DNA of 64,000 bases, taken from positions 62,001 through 126,000 of the forward strand of contig JAQSYI010000004.1 of NCBI GenBank assembly GCA_029256185.1, written 5' to 3'. A program made the position numbers and the translations under genes. Below, piece after piece: positions 50,262 to 61,110 of the stretch (its first letter is position 1; each line of letters starts with the position of its first letter). The stretch comes from Paenibacillaceae bacterium. GTDB taxonomy: Bacteria > Bacillota > Bacilli > Paenibacillales > NBRC-103111. Under the pieces are notes generated by a model. It had not been told where the DNA came from. It did no database searches and saw only the letters and a program-made list of their open reading frames with translations.

Positions 50262-50696
50262 GTGGCGGCAACACCAAGCATGGAGGATTATCTGGAAAGA
50301 ATATACAAGCTTATTGACGAGAAGGGGTACGCGCGAGTTTCCGATATTGCTGAAGGGTTGGAAGTGCATCCCTCTTCAGTGACCAAGATGATTCAGAAGC
50401 TGGACAAGGACAACTATCTCGTCTACGAAAAGTACCGCGGTTTGATCTTGACCTCGAAGGGCAAGAAGCTGGGCAAGCGTCTGGTGGACCGCCACAAGCT
50501 TCTTGAGGAGTTCCTGCAATTAATCGGAGTGCAGGAGCAGAATATTTACAAGGATGTGGAAGGAATCGAGCATCATCTAAGCGCGGATTCCATCTCCTGC
50601 ATCGGCACGCTGCTGGAATATTTCTCGAGAGAGCCGTCCCGGCTGGATCATCTCCGCAATCTGCGCTCCGAGCTGGAGAACGACGATCCCGCATAA
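50262..50696 (+). CDS. mntR: Manganese-responsive regulator MntR
   Basis: GTG start; '[56 protein letters not shown]'. Confidence 0.92.
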   Translation: MAATPSMEDYLERIYKLIDEKGYARVSDIAEGLEVHPSSVTKMIQKLDKDNYLVYEKYRGLILTSKGKKLGKRLVDRHKLLEEFLQLIGVQEQNIYKDVEGIEHHLSADSISCIGTLLEYFSREPSRLDHLRNLRSELENDDPA

Positions 50697-50849
50697 CCGT
50701 TAGCCTGCACCCGAAGACAAAGCTCCACATTGTGGGGCTATTTGGCATATCTTCCCGAAAGGACCGCCATAGAAGCTTGTTCTACGTCTGTGACAGCCCC
50801 CTATCCTCATATACATGCAAGGGAGGACACCTTGCACGGGAAGAAGGGG

Positions 50850-51827
50850 ATGGGGATGAAGATAAATGCGGTATTTGAGGGCGGGGGAGTAAAAGCAGTC
50901 GGTTTGGCCGGGGCTGTAGCGGAAACGGAAAAGCGGGGGTTCAAGTTCTACCATATGGCAGGAACATCGTCCGGCTCGATTATCGCAGCTATGCTCGCAG
51001 CAGGCTATACCGGCGAACAGCTTAGATCCATTATTGAAGCGACGCCCTTCTCTTCCTTTCTCAAGAAAACCTGGATTCACCGGATGCAGTGGGTAGGACC
51101 TGCGATCCGGGTGTTTGTGAAGAAGGGGCTGTACTCCGGGGAGGCGCTGGAGCAATGGGTCCAGCAGATACTTGCGGCCAGGGGAGTGCGTACATTCGGA
51201 GACTTGGCCCCCAACCAATTGAGGATTATCGCTTCGGATATCAGCCAGGGCAAGCTGATGGTGCTTCCGGATGACATTGCCCAGTACGGGATGGATCCCA
51301 AGAAGTTTTCCGTTGCCCGGGCGATCCGCATGAGCACCAGCATCCCTTATTTTTTCGATCCGGTGATGTTGTGCAAGCAGAAGCCGGGCATACTGAAAGG
51401 TGAAGCATTCCGCAAGCAGTTTGTATATGTGGTAGACGGAGGGATACTGAGCAATTTCCCCCTATGGATCTTCGATAAGGAGAAGGAGAAGGCGGATGAG
51501 AAGGGAATTCCGGTTATCGGATACCAACTCGTAGGTCGGACAGACAAGGAGCCCAAGCACATATCCGGCCCGATCAGCATGTTTCAAGCCTTGTTCAGTA
51601 CGATGATGGATGCCCATGACGAGCGTTATATTGAAGAATTCAACCAGTACCGCACCGTGAAAATTCCTACAGTCGGCGTTCAGGCAACCCAATTCAATCT
51701 TTCGCCGGAAAAAAGTGAAGAGCTTTACCAATCGGGGGTCAGGTCGGCGGCCAAATATTTCGATCAGTGGTCCATCTCTACATACCAGAAAAATTGCGAT
51801 AAGTACCCGCCCAAGCTGTTGATTTAA
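50850..51827 (+). CDS. Patatin-like phospholipase
   Basis: 'FEGGGVKAVGLAGAV', 'GTSSGSIIAAMLAAGY', 'VVDGGILSNFP'. Confidence 0.9.
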   Translation: MGMKINAVFEGGGVKAVGLAGAVAETEKRGFKFYHMAGTSSGSIIAAMLAAGYTGEQLRSIIEATPFSSFLKKTWIHRMQWVGPAIRVFVKKGLYSGEALEQWVQQILAARGVRTFGDLAPNQLRIIASDISQGKLMVLPDDIAQYGMDPKKFSVARAIRMSTSIPYFFDPVMLCKQKPGILKGEAFRKQFVYVVDGGILSNFPLWIFDKEKEKADEKGIPVIGYQLVGRTDKEPKHISGPISMFQALFSTMMDAHDERYIEEFNQYRTVKIPTVGVQATQFNLSPEKSEELYQSGVRSAAKYFDQWSISTYQKNCDKYPPKLLI

Positions 51828-51845
51828 CAGTTCAACAGACAGCCG

Positions 51846-52325
51846 CTATTGCCGCGGGAAAAAGCGGTTGGCCGCCCAGACACCTATCCCCAGTCCCAGG
51901 AAGAGCAGAATCGCTCCCGCAAAGACAGGTCCGATCTTCTCCAGCCCCAAAAACGGCTTGGCGCCTGAGCTGACGATTACGATTACGGTTCCCACAAAGC
52001 AGGTGAAGAAGAACGGGATAAACACATATCTGGAATAAACTCGCCCAGTCTGGCAGCAGCAGTCGTGATAGGCATCGAAGATGGCGAACACATACATGCA
52101 AGGATAGAACAGCAGCCATTCGAAATCGATCGACTGCTGGGACTGATGGACATCGAACAGCCAGGAGTGGAAAATGGCCACATTCAAATGGGAATTCAGA
52201 TTGATCAAGAATTCCAAGATGATGAAAACGATAGCTTTGACATACTTCCCATTATATATTTGTCCGAAGCCGGGAATGGCGACAGACCATAAAGCAGCGG
52301 CCAACGGACTGCGCGGAATTTTCAT
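51846..52325 (-). CDS. Hypothetical multi-TM protein
   Basis: 'MKIPRSPLAAALWSVAIPGFGQIYNGKYVKAI' (TM2-like 'GFGQIYNGKY'). Confidence 0.65.
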   Translation of the reverse strand: MKIPRSPLAAALWSVAIPGFGQIYNGKYVKAIVFIILEFLINLNSHLNVAIFHSWLFDVHQSQQSIDFEWLLFYPCMYVFAIFDAYHDCCCQTGRVYSRYVFIPFFFTCFVGTVIVIVSSGAKPFLGLEKIGPVFAGAILLFLGLGIGVWAANRFFPRQ

Positions 52326-52396
52326 AGTACACCCTGCCCCTTCTTTCATAAATAGAGGTTCAGAATACAGTATTCCCATAATCCATGGATAAATAT

Positions 52397-52455
52397 GTAA
52401 AAACAAAGAAAAAAGCCTTCTTTTCTGCAAAGAGGGCTTTTTTCTTTGTTTTTAC
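52397..52455. terminator. Very long symmetric hairpin (21-bp perfect stem, extended)
   Basis: GTAAAAACAAAGAAAAAAGCC...GGCTTTTTTCTTTGTTTTTAC. Confidence 0.85.
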
Positions 52456-52559
52456 AGGTGCAAGCATAGATGATTGTTCGACTTCCGGACAAATGCACGG
52501 CATCAAAAGAGGCTGCCACAGGCCATTTATCCTCAGTGTCAAGCCGGCAAAGGTTCCGC

Positions 52560-52868
52560 TCAATGATACCGCGGAGGTTCTTCCTCGGAATCCGGCTTGT
52601 TGCCATAGATTACCCGGAAGCTGCTTTTGCGGCGTTCCTTGTCCTGCCGTCTCTGCTGCCCGGGAGAAGGTTTCCTGTTGGTCACATGAACCTTGCCTTG
52701 TCTGCGCAGATGGCTTGGCGGAAATTTGTACAGCAGGAAAATGACACCGAATACCAAAAGCGGAATAAGCAACGGACCGGGATTATGGAGAAAGCTGGCG
52801 ACGATCCCGATAACCAGCAATCCATAGACAATGTAATCGGGTGTTGACAAACGTCTGTACATACTCAT
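52560..52868 (-). CDS. Small membrane hypothetical protein
   Basis: Two hydrophobic segments then basic tail; SD 'ggaggggtgag' on minus strand. Confidence 0.6.
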   Translation of the reverse strand: MSMYRRLSTPDYIVYGLLVIGIVASFLHNPGPLLIPLLVFGVIFLLYKFPPSHLRRQGKVHVTNRKPSPGQQRRQDKERRKSSFRVIYGNKPDSEEEPPRYH

Positions 52869-52887
52869 CTCACCCCTCCTAAATTAT

Positions 52888-52986
52888 CCCGCCAAAGTGA
52901 AGCGAGCCTTCGAAGCTTAATCCGGATACTTTGGCGGGGACCCAAGTGATGGAAGCCCGCCAAAGTGAAGCGAGCCTTCGAAGCTT
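52888..52986. repeat. 31-bp perfect direct repeat (68-bp spacing) with internal inverted repeat
   Basis: CCCGCCAAAGTGAAGCGAGCCTTCGAAGCTT at 52888 and 52956; ACTTTGGCGGGG between them. Confidence 0.9.
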
Positions 52987-52987
52987 G

Positions 52988-53923
52988 TCAGTTGGAAGCT
53001 TGCTGATCTCGCATGTCAAGCTCGCGGACCCGGTTGAACGAAGCGATGGACACCTCTACCTGGGAATCATCCGGCTCTTTGGTTGTGAGCTTCTGCAGCC
53101 ATAAGCCCGGATAGCCAAGAAACCGCAGCACAGGAGTATCACGCAGGGAATTGGTGAAGCGCAGCGCCTCGTATGACACCATAATGACAACAGGAAGCAG
53201 AATAATCCGCTGAAGAATCCGGTCCCACAGTCCTTCATGAGGAACGAAGGAATAGATGACGACCCCGATTATGACAGTGAAGACGATAAAACTGCTGCCG
53301 CAGCGGTAGTGCAGGGTGTTGAACTTCTGCACATTGGCAACGGTCAGTTCCATGCCGGCTTCATATGCGCTGATAACCTTGTGCTCGGCCCCGTGGTACT
53401 GGAACAGCCGCTTGATGATGGGCGTCAAGGAAATGATATAGATGTATACGAGGAGGAGTACAATCTTTATGACACCTTCAAGCAGATTGTGCAGAATCCG
53501 GCCGCCAAATAAATCGCGGAAGATCAGTTCTTCCAATGCAGCCGGCACCAGTGTAAAAATCAGCTTGCCGAAGATAAAGGACAGCACGCCTACTACGGCT
53601 ACACCCAGAATCAGCCCTACTTTGTCAAACAAGCTTTCCTTCTTCTCCTGCGGCTCGCCTTCCTCCTCGGCAAATACTTCGGCGGAGAAATTGAGATGGC
53701 GGGAGCCCTTGGCGCTGGAATTGATGATCCCCACAAGGCCGCGGATAAGCGGAATCTTGGCGAGCGTCTGGACCCAGGGAATATCCTTGCGCGGCACCTC
53801 GAAGAAGCTTATTTCATTGTTCTTGCGTCTGACGGCGGTCACATGGGCGGTTTTCCCCGCAAACATAACCCCTTCAATAACTGCTTGTCCACCATAGATG
53901 TTTTGGCTTTGCGACAATTCCAT
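52988..53923 (-). CDS. yqhQ: DUF1385 family protein YqhQ
   Basis: 'IYGGQAVIEGVMF', 'YHGAEHKVISAYEAG', 'HYRCGSSFIVF'. Confidence 0.9.
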   Translation of the reverse strand: MELSQSQNIYGGQAVIEGVMFAGKTAHVTAVRRKNNEISFFEVPRKDIPWVQTLAKIPLIRGLVGIINSSAKGSRHLNFSAEVFAEEEGEPQEKKESLFDKVGLILGVAVVGVLSFIFGKLIFTLVPAALEELIFRDLFGGRILHNLLEGVIKIVLLLVYIYIISLTPIIKRLFQYHGAEHKVISAYEAGMELTVANVQKFNTLHYRCGSSFIVFTVIIGVVIYSFVPHEGLWDRILQRIILLPVVIMVSYEALRFTNSLRDTPVLRFLGYPGLWLQKLTTKEPDDSQVEVSIASFNRVRELDMRDQQASN

Positions 53924-54064
53924 TTCACCTTCTTTATCACAATTAAAAAACGGTCTTCTTCTTTTATTGTAGCGGATTGCAGGAACGAATGCCACTTTGA
54001 TTTAACTCCGGCAGCTTAGCGCATACTATTCCCAAAAACTCCATTGAAAAGAGGAAGCTGACAG

Positions 54065-54589
54065 ATGAAGCTGCATGCCAAATACCGGAATAAAAAGCAG
54101 GGGCATAAAACAACCAACCCGATTATCTTTTCGGTTTACATCGGTTATTTTGCCGGAATTTTATGGGGCGGGGTCAAGCTGCTCGAATTTGCCATGAAGT
54201 TCACTGAAGTTGTGCCAGGTTTTTTGCTGGAACCCTTCTTCCGGCATTCCTTTCTTATCGCCTGGCAGGGGCTGGCGCTGGGTTATGCCAGCTTTGTGGG
54301 CTTATCAGTCCTTGCCGCGGCCATCTACGGCATGTTCTTGCGCAAGCTGAAGGGACCTTGGCCGGGGATCGGCTACGGGTTGGCCTGGTGGTGCGTCTTG
54401 TATCTGCTGGTCGGGCCCTTGACAGAGATGGTGCCGGCTATCACCCAGCTTGACCTGAACTCTTTTGTGACCGATCTCTGCTTGTTCATGGTCTGGGGGC
54501 TGTTCATCGGCTTCTCGATCGCCATGGAGTTTACCGAAGAGCGTATCCGCGAGCCTGGCGGGCGTGCGAAGACTCCTGCGCTGAAATAA
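54065..54589 (+). CDS. yqhR: YqhR family membrane protein
   Basis: 174 aa membrane protein in yqhQ-R-aroQ synteny. Confidence 0.8.
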   Translation: MKLHAKYRNKKQGHKTTNPIIFSVYIGYFAGILWGGVKLLEFAMKFTEVVPGFLLEPFFRHSFLIAWQGLALGYASFVGLSVLAAAIYGMFLRKLKGPWPGIGYGLAWWCVLYLLVGPLTEMVPAITQLDLNSFVTDLCLFMVWGLFIGFSIAMEFTEERIREPGGRAKTPALK

Positions 54590-54685
54590 CAGTCTCTTCT
54601 TCAAGAAACATTCCTCAATCCCGAGGGAATATGGTAAAATGTAGCCGTTCGCAAATCCTCTGCAGAGAAGCCAGGTGACAGAATC

Positions 54686-55129
54686 ATGAAGCAAATTCTT
54701 GTTATGAACGGTCCCAATCTGAATATGTTGGGAATTCGTGAGCCGGGCGTGTACGGCACCCTTTCGCTGGAGGCGATTAATGCGGGGCTGGAAGCCGCTG
54801 CCGGAGCATGGGGGATATCGCTTGAATTCTTCCAGTCCAATCATGAGGGGGCGCTGATCGACAAGATCCATGAGGCATATGGAGTGAAGGACGGCATTGT
54901 CATTAATCCCGGGGCGTTCACCCATTACAGCTATGCCATCCGGGATGCGTTATCCGGGATATCGCTGCCGGTGATAGAGGTCCATCTGTCCAATATTCAT
55001 AAGCGCGAGCCGTTCCGGCACACCTCGGTGCTGGCCCCGGTATGCATCGGCCAGATCGCGGGCTTCGGCGCGTACACCTATGAGCTGGGACTTGCGGCAA
55101 TGGCTCATTATCTTAAGGAAAACGGGTGA
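54686..55129 (+). CDS. aroQ: Type II 3-dehydroquinate dehydratase
   Basis: '[19 protein letters not shown]', '[16 protein letters not shown]', '[18 protein letters not shown]'. Confidence 0.95.
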   Translation: MKQILVMNGPNLNMLGIREPGVYGTLSLEAINAGLEAAAGAWGISLEFFQSNHEGALIDKIHEAYGVKDGIVINPGAFTHYSYAIRDALSGISLPVIEVHLSNIHKREPFRHTSVLAPVCIGQIAGFGAYTYELGLAAMAHYLKENG

Positions 55130-55135
55130 GGGTAC

Positions 55136-56206
55136 ATGACAGTCAATCGGTTGATAAGCTTAAGAAGTGCCTTGCAGCAGTTGGGGCTGGAGGCGCTTCT
55201 GATTACAAATCCCTATAACCGTCGTTACATCAGCGGCTTTACCGGCAGCGCCGGATTTGTGCTGGTTACGGCTGACCGCGCCTTCTTCCTGGCGGATTTC
55301 CGCTATGTAACCCAGGCCAAGCAGCAGGCTCCCGCCCTGGAGGTTGTGGAGCATGCCAGCCGTCCCATGGAAACGGTGAAGGAATTGTTGGACGGCCTGG
55401 GGCTTGGCCGGGTAGGGTTCGAGCAGAATGATCTCACCTTCGCCGGTTACCGCAGCTATGAAGCCGACCTGGCGGGCATTGAGGTGGTGGCGACTTCCCA
55501 TGTGGTCGAAAAGCTGCGCATGTACAAAGACGAGGATGAGATTGCGGTGATGCAAGAAGCGGCCGACCTGGCCGACCAGGCATTCAGTCATATCCTGTCC
55601 TACCTGAAGCCTGGCGTATCGGAGCGGGAGGTTGCGCTGGAACTGGAATTCTTCATGCGCAGGAACGTTGCCTCCTCCACCTCATTTGATACCATCATCG
55701 CCTCCGGAGAGCGTTCCGCGCTGCCCCACGGTGTGGCAAGCGACCGGAAATTGGGGAATAATGAGTTCGTCAAGATGGATTACGGTGCGCTTTTGAAGGG
55801 CTATTGCTCCGACATTACCCGCACTGTGGTATTGGGGCAGCCGACGGACAAGCACAAGGAAATCTACAGCATCGTCAAGGAAGCCCAACTGGCTTGTCTG
55901 GCCGGACTGAAGCCGGGGATGACCGGCGTGGAAGGGGATGCGCTGGCCCGGGATATCATCAAGAAGGCAGGCTACGGCGCTTGCTTCGGACATGGCACCG
56001 GACATAGTCTGGGCCTGGAGATCCATGAAAACCCGCGGCTTTCCCCCTCCTGTGATGTGGTGTTTGAGCCGGGGATGACCGTGACTGTAGAGCCCGGCAT
56101 CTACCTGCCCGGCTTCGGGGGAGTACGGATTGAGGATGACGTGGTTTTCACGGAGAACGGGATCCGGATTCTCACGAAATCCACCAAAGAGCTTTTATTG
56201 TTGTGA
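55136..56206 (+). CDS. Xaa-Pro dipeptidase/aminopeptidase
   Basis: M24 motifs 'MDYGALLKGYCSDITRTV', 'GHGTGHSLGLEIHE', 'VTVEPGIYLP'. Confidence 0.93.
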   Translation: MTVNRLISLRSALQQLGLEALLITNPYNRRYISGFTGSAGFVLVTADRAFFLADFRYVTQAKQQAPALEVVEHASRPMETVKELLDGLGLGRVGFEQNDLTFAGYRSYEADLAGIEVVATSHVVEKLRMYKDEDEIAVMQEAADLADQAFSHILSYLKPGVSEREVALELEFFMRRNVASSTSFDTIIASGERSALPHGVASDRKLGNNEFVKMDYGALLKGYCSDITRTVVLGQPTDKHKEIYSIVKEAQLACLAGLKPGMTGVEGDALARDIIKKAGYGACFGHGTGHSLGLEIHENPRLSPSCDVVFEPGMTVTVEPGIYLPGFGGVRIEDDVVFTENGIRILTKSTKELLLL

Positions 56207-56291
56207 CCGGCCGGAATTTGGATTATAATGACGAGATGGATACAGAACTTAAAGCTCTGTAAGCGAAAAACTCTTAGGAGGAACCAATTGC

Positions 56292-56849
56292 ATGATTTCC
56301 GTTAATGATTTTCGGACAGGCCTTACCATCGAGACCGACGGCGACCCTTTTACCGTTGTTGAATTCCAGCATGTCAAGCCCGGCAAAGGCGCCGCATTCG
56401 TCCGCTCCAAGCTGAAGAACCTGAAGAACGGCAACGTGGTGGAAAAAACCTTCCGTGCAGGCGAAACGGTCAGCCGCGCCATCGTAGAAAACCGCGAAAC
56501 CCAATATTTGTACAACAGCGGAAGCGAATATACATTTATGGACAACGAGAGCTACGATCAATTCGAGCTGTCTGCCAAGCAACTGGAATGGGAGCGTAAT
56601 TTCCTGAAGGAAAATATGCTGGTTAATATCGTGAGCTATCAAGGCTCCATCCTGGGCATTAACCTGCCGAACAGCGTAGAGCTGGAAGTTACCGAAACCG
56701 AGCCGGGCATCAAGGGCAACACCGCCACCGGCGCAACCAAGAACGCCACGATGGAAACAGGCTTGACTGTTCAGGTTCCGCTGTTCATCAACCAGGGCGA
56801 CCGCTTGCTGATCGATACCCGTGAAGGAAAATACATCTCACGGGCGTAA
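56292..56849 (+). CDS. efp: Elongation factor P
   Basis: 185 aa typical EF-P '[19 protein letters not shown]'. Confidence 0.97.
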   Translation: MISVNDFRTGLTIETDGDPFTVVEFQHVKPGKGAAFVRSKLKNLKNGNVVEKTFRAGETVSRAIVENRETQYLYNSGSEYTFMDNESYDQFELSAKQLEWERNFLKENMLVNIVSYQGSILGINLPNSVELEVTETEPGIKGNTATGATKNATMETGLTVQVPLFINQGDRLLIDTREGKYISRA

Positions 56850-56861
56850 GTTAATGATAAA

Positions 56862-56899
56862 ACCCCCGCAGCCTGCTTGCAGGCCCGCGGGGGTTTTTA
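56862..56899 (+). terminator. efp terminator
   Basis: AAACCCCCGC-AGCCTGCTTGCAGGCC-CGCGGGGGTTTTT hairpin. Confidence 0.85.
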
Positions 56900-57233
56900 T
56901 CTGAAAGTCTCAGAACGTTATAAACGTGGAAGAGGCTCGGTTTCTTGACAAACGCGCGGCGGCAAAAAGAATGCCGTCAGCCCTCCGGCCCGTCAGGCGC
57001 TTATCTTCTGTAGATCAGACTTCCATGCCGCTTGGGCGGCACCACTGATGAATGAAATGACGGGGTTCCTGTTATTTCAGGGCAGGGCAGTATACACATC
57101 TGAGAATAGGAGTCTTTTCCTCGTAGATCAAGTGCTGAAGGAGTTGGCAATAAAGGTCCATGGGGCAGCTTAGCGGAAAAAATTTCCGTTAGAAAGTAGC
57201 AGGACCGGACACATTCTCACGGAAAACACTGGT

Positions 57234-57330
57234 GCATGCATACGAAGGAGGGTTCCTTGCGGAGAGTGCTTAGCGCATGCTTGCGAAGGAAGGTTCCTCT
57301 GCGGAAACCGCAAGCCTATGCTTCGGATGC
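57234..57330. repeat. About 41-bp degenerate tandem repeat, 2-3 copies
   Basis: GCATGCWTRCGAAGGARGGTTCCT at 57234 and 57275; partial CTATGCTTCGG at 57316. Confidence 0.65.
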
Positions 57331-57608
57331 CGTATTATCGCGATCACTCACATTGCTTTTAAGACCCGGCGATAATCCTTCCCTCAGGTTTTGCTTAGTG
57401 CTGGCAAGCGGTGTTTCTCGCCGGGTTTTCGTTATGGAATGCCGCAAAGATTTTTGAGAAATGTTATTTTCAGGGGGGGCAATTGGTGATATAATAGGAA
57501 AATCATTTTGGCATCCGTCTGCCTGCTTTAGCGCTTTAGCGTGGTGTGGACGGAAAGGCCCGCCGGAAGCGGCTGATACCATTCAGTGATTGTAGGGAGT
57601 GTTGAGAG

Positions 57609-58862
57609 TTGTCGTTAATTGTGATGAAATTCGGTGGAAGCTCCGTTGGAACCCCCGAGCGGATGAAGCGCGTCGCCCAGCGGATTATAGACAGAAAGCG
57701 GGAAGGACATCAATGTGTGGTTGTAGTTTCAGCCATGGGGGATACCACCGATGAACTGATTGATTTGTCCAAGCAGATTTGCGACACTGCGCCTCCCGCG
57801 CGCGAGATGGATATGCTCCTGACCACAGGCGAACAGGTATCCGTTGCGCTGTTGTCCATGGCTATTCAGAGCATGGGTGAAAAAGCCAAATCCTATACCG
57901 GCTGGCAAACCGGAATCTATACGGAAGCCGTACACGCCAAAGCCCGTATCAGCAAGATCGAGCCTGCGCGTGTGCTTGAAGCGCTGGAGACCGGCCATGT
58001 GGTTATTGTAGCAGGCTTTCAGGGCATGACGGAAGAAGGCGAGATCACCACTCTGGGCCGCGGCGGCTCCGATACCACTGCAGTTGCCGTTGCTGCAGCC
58101 ATCAAGGCTGATCTGTGCGAGATTTACACCGACGTGGACGGGGTATATTCCACCGACCCGCGTATTGTGAAATGCGCCCGCAAATTAAACGAGATTTCTT
58201 ACGACGAAATGCTGGAGCTTGCCAATCTGGGAGCGGCTGTGCTGCATCCCCGGGCTGTTGAATGCGCGAAGCACAATAAAGTGCTGCTCGTGGTCCGTTC
58301 CAGCTTTAACCATAATGAAGGCACGCATGTGAAGGAGGAAGCGGTAATGGAGCAGGGGATTGTAGTAAGCGGAATTGCCTATGACAAGAATGTGGCCCGG
58401 GTCAGCATTCTGGGAGTTCCCGAGAAGCCGGGCCAACTGGCTAAGGTATTTTCGGCTCTGGCCAAAGAGAAGATCGACGTGGATATTATTGTCCAAAGCG
58501 GTGTGCATGACGCGGCGGATTTCTCCTTTACAGTGGCAATGAACGATCTGGACCGGGCACTCACGATCATTGACGGAATCAAGAGCGCAGTCGGCTACCG
58601 GGAGACCACCTCGGAGACCGGACTGGTCAAGGTTTCCATCGTCGGCGCCGGCATGGTGAGCAACCCCGGTGTAGCCGCCAAAATGTTCGAGGCCATCTCT
58701 GAGCTGGGCATCAGCATCAATATGGTCAGCACGTCGGAGATCAAGGTATCCTGCGTCATCGCCAACAACCGGTTGAACGAAGTGATTCAGGCGCTGCATA
58801 CTGCGTACGGTCTGGATACGGATTCCACCGTCTCCGTAGGCGGCCCGCAGGAACGGCGGTAG
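57609..58862 (+). CDS. lysC: Aspartate kinase
   Basis: 'IVMKFGGSSVGTPERMKRVAQRI', 'TLGRGGSDTTAVAVAAA', ACT domains; TTG start 57609. Confidence 0.93.
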   Translation: MSLIVMKFGGSSVGTPERMKRVAQRIIDRKREGHQCVVVVSAMGDTTDELIDLSKQICDTAPPAREMDMLLTTGEQVSVALLSMAIQSMGEKAKSYTGWQTGIYTEAVHAKARISKIEPARVLEALETGHVVIVAGFQGMTEEGEITTLGRGGSDTTAVAVAAAIKADLCEIYTDVDGVYSTDPRIVKCARKLNEISYDEMLELANLGAAVLHPRAVECAKHNKVLLVVRSSFNHNEGTHVKEEAVMEQGIVVSGIAYDKNVARVSILGVPEKPGQLAKVFSALAKEKIDVDIIVQSGVHDAADFSFTVAMNDLDRALTIIDGIKSAVGYRETTSETGLVKVSIVGAGMVSNPGVAAKMFEAISELGISINMVSTSEIKVSCVIANNRLNEVIQALHTAYGLDTDSTVSVGGPQERR

Positions 58863-58897
58863 TCGGGGAGCTTTCCCCACGCAATAACATAGATAAT

Positions 58898-58935
58898 AAA
58901 CCAGAGAGACCCCCGGCAGGAGGGTCTCTCTGGTT
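58898..58935. terminator. Bidirectional terminator between convergent lysC and MCP genes
   Basis: AAACCAGAGAGACCC...GGGTCTCTCTGGTTT. Confidence 0.9.
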
Positions 58936-58973
58936 TTTAGTTTTTGGTTCAGCTTGGGGGCAAGCAAGGCGGT

Positions 58974-61007
58974 CTATACCCGGAATTTGGCAGCCGCTTC
59001 ACGGAGATCGGCGGCCATGGCCGCCAAGGCCTCGCTTGACGCAGCAACCTCTTCCATCGTAGCGGCTTGCTCCTGGGTGGCCGCGGAGGCGGTCTCGGAC
59101 TCGGCTGCGGTGGTTTTGCTCGCTGAGTCCACTTCTCCGGCGGAAGCCGCCAACTGCCGGCTATGGCCGGTGATTCTGCCGATCGCTTCCGATATGTGCT
59201 CCATCTGACCGGAGAGCTGCACGATGGAAGCCGCGATAGTTTCAAACGCCGTTCCTGCTGCACTTACCATCTCAATGGCCTCACGGGTGGCGGCAAGCCC
59301 CTTGCGGGTGGCGTCAACGGTGGAACTGGTATTGGTCTGGTTGCGGCTGATCAGGGCTGCGATCTGCTGGGCAGCTTTCCCTGCTTCCTCCGCCAGCTTG
59401 CGAATCTCTCCGGACACCACAGCGAATCCCCGGCCGTGCTCTCCTGCCCGCGCCGCTTCAATTGCGGCATTGAGCGCCAGCAGATTGGTCTGACTGGAGA
59501 TGGAGGAGATCAGGGAGGCAATCTCGCTGATTTCCTCCGCATCTTTGCTGAGGCTTGTCATGGCGCTGTCGATGTAGACCGTACCCTTGCCGACCTCCTG
59601 CATATGGCTGACAGTCTGTCCGACAGTTGCCTGTCCGTCCCGGGCGGAGCGGGAGGCCTCCAGGGCAATGGTTGCCGCCTCATCCACTACACCGGCAATC
59701 TCGTTGGTATTCTCCGCCATATCCCGGGCCAATGTCGTCAGGATAGAGGAGGCGGCCGCCTGAGTGTCCGCATTCTGGGCAATCACGGAATAGGAATCGG
59801 CCACCACATTGACAGCCTCCGCTGCCTGCTGGGCGCTTGCGGTCAGCTCCTCGCTGGATGCGGCTACATGCTCGGCCTGGAAATGCACCTGGGCAACCAA
59901 TTGGCGGAGCTTGTTCCTCATTTCCTGGAAGCCTGAGGCCAATTGGCCGATTTCATCGTTGGAAACCACCCGGAGAGGCTGCTCCCGGAAATCTCCTTCC
60001 ATCAACAGCATGCATTCGTCGCGGAGAATCGCAACCGGCTTGGCAATCCGCCGGCTGATGAACACAATGGCCGCCGCAGCTGCCACGAGACACAGGGCGG
60101 CGGTTGTCAGCATGCTGCGGGTCAATTCGGTCAGACCTTGATTAAGCTCGGAAAACGGGGCAGTCACCATCATGATCCACCGCTGGCCGCCCGGGAGGTT
60201 AAAGGGAGTGAATACAGTGGAATACCGGATGCCGTCAATGAAAACATAATCGCCCCTTGTCTGCTCCCCTGTATCGGCGGATGACTTGAACAATTGAATG
60301 AAGCTTTCGTCCAGTTCCTTCTCCTTCATGTTCAATTCTGGAGCGACGGCCGCTTCTGTCAGATTCAGCACTCCCGACAGTTCGGGCATGCGGGGATGAA
60401 CAATGATCTGGCCGGCGGCGTCGGCCAGGAAGCCGTACCCCTGACTCAGAAACTTCAAATCCCCGATAAGAATGCCCAGCTTGTCGTTGGCGAAGGAGCC
60501 GGTCATCACGCCGAGGGTCTGTCCATCCTTCTTGACCGGAACGGCTACGTTAAAGGCCAGCTTGCCAGTGGTCCGGGAGAGGAGCAGCTCGGAAACCACC
60601 GCTTCTCCGGTAGACATCACCTGTTGGAAGTAAGTCCGGTCGCCCAAATCCAGGGTTGTCCCATCGGAACGGACGGCAGAACCGTCAGGGAAAATGAAAA
60701 CCGAACTTTCTAAATACTGGGAATTACTCTTGTTATTGGCCAAAGCCTGCACCAATGCGGGCAGATTGGCGGTTTCCCTCATACCCGGCATATCGGCAAA
60801 AGCCGTCGATTGGACAATGGCCTCCCGGATGTAGGACTCGATCCGGTTGGCATAGTCCGTTCCGACAGCTTCGGCGGTGCTCTTCATACTGGAGGATAAG
60901 GACTGCTGGGACAGATAGAAGCTGATCCCTGACAGTAAACCAAGGGAAACCAGAAAACAGGGCAGCAGCAAAAGCAGCAGCTTGGTATTAAGGCGAGTAA
61001 TTCTCAT
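58974..61007 (-). CDS. Methyl-accepting chemotaxis protein (dCache-type sensor, HAMP, MA domain)
   Basis: '[42 protein letters not shown]'. Confidence 0.95.
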   Translation of the reverse strand: MRITRLNTKLLLLLLPCFLVSLGLLSGISFYLSQQSLSSSMKSTAEAVGTDYANRIESYIREAIVQSTAFADMPGMRETANLPALVQALANNKSNSQYLESSVFIFPDGSAVRSDGTTLDLGDRTYFQQVMSTGEAVVSELLLSRTTGKLAFNVAVPVKKDGQTLGVMTGSFANDKLGILIGDLKFLSQGYGFLADAAGQIIVHPRMPELSGVLNLTEAAVAPELNMKEKELDESFIQLFKSSADTGEQTRGDYVFIDGIRYSTVFTPFNLPGGQRWIMMVTAPFSELNQGLTELTRSMLTTAALCLVAAAAAIVFISRRIAKPVAILRDECMLLMEGDFREQPLRVVSNDEIGQLASGFQEMRNKLRQLVAQVHFQAEHVAASSEELTASAQQAAEAVNVVADSYSVIAQNADTQAAASSILTTLARDMAENTNEIAGVVDEAATIALEASRSARDGQATVGQTVSHMQEVGKGTVYIDSAMTSLSKDAEEISEIASLISSISSQTNLLALNAAIEAARAGEHGRGFAVVSGEIRKLAEEAGKAAQQIAALISRNQTNTSSTVDATRKGLAATREAIEMVSAAGTAFETIAASIVQLSGQMEHISEAIGRITGHSRQLAASAGEVDSASKTTAAESETASAATQEQAATMEEVAASSEALAAMAADLREAAAKFRV

Positions 61008-61110
61008 GGTGGCTTGTCCTTTCGGAAGATGATTTTTATGTACTGGTGTGATTATTAATAAATATTAATCCTTTCTAATCACATACGTCTACATAAAATA
61101 TCACTGCCGT

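Noticed and set aside
56900-57608. Lysine riboswitch upstream of lysC
   Set aside because: Region inspected but the conserved lysine-riboswitch blocks were not recognised; left unresolved
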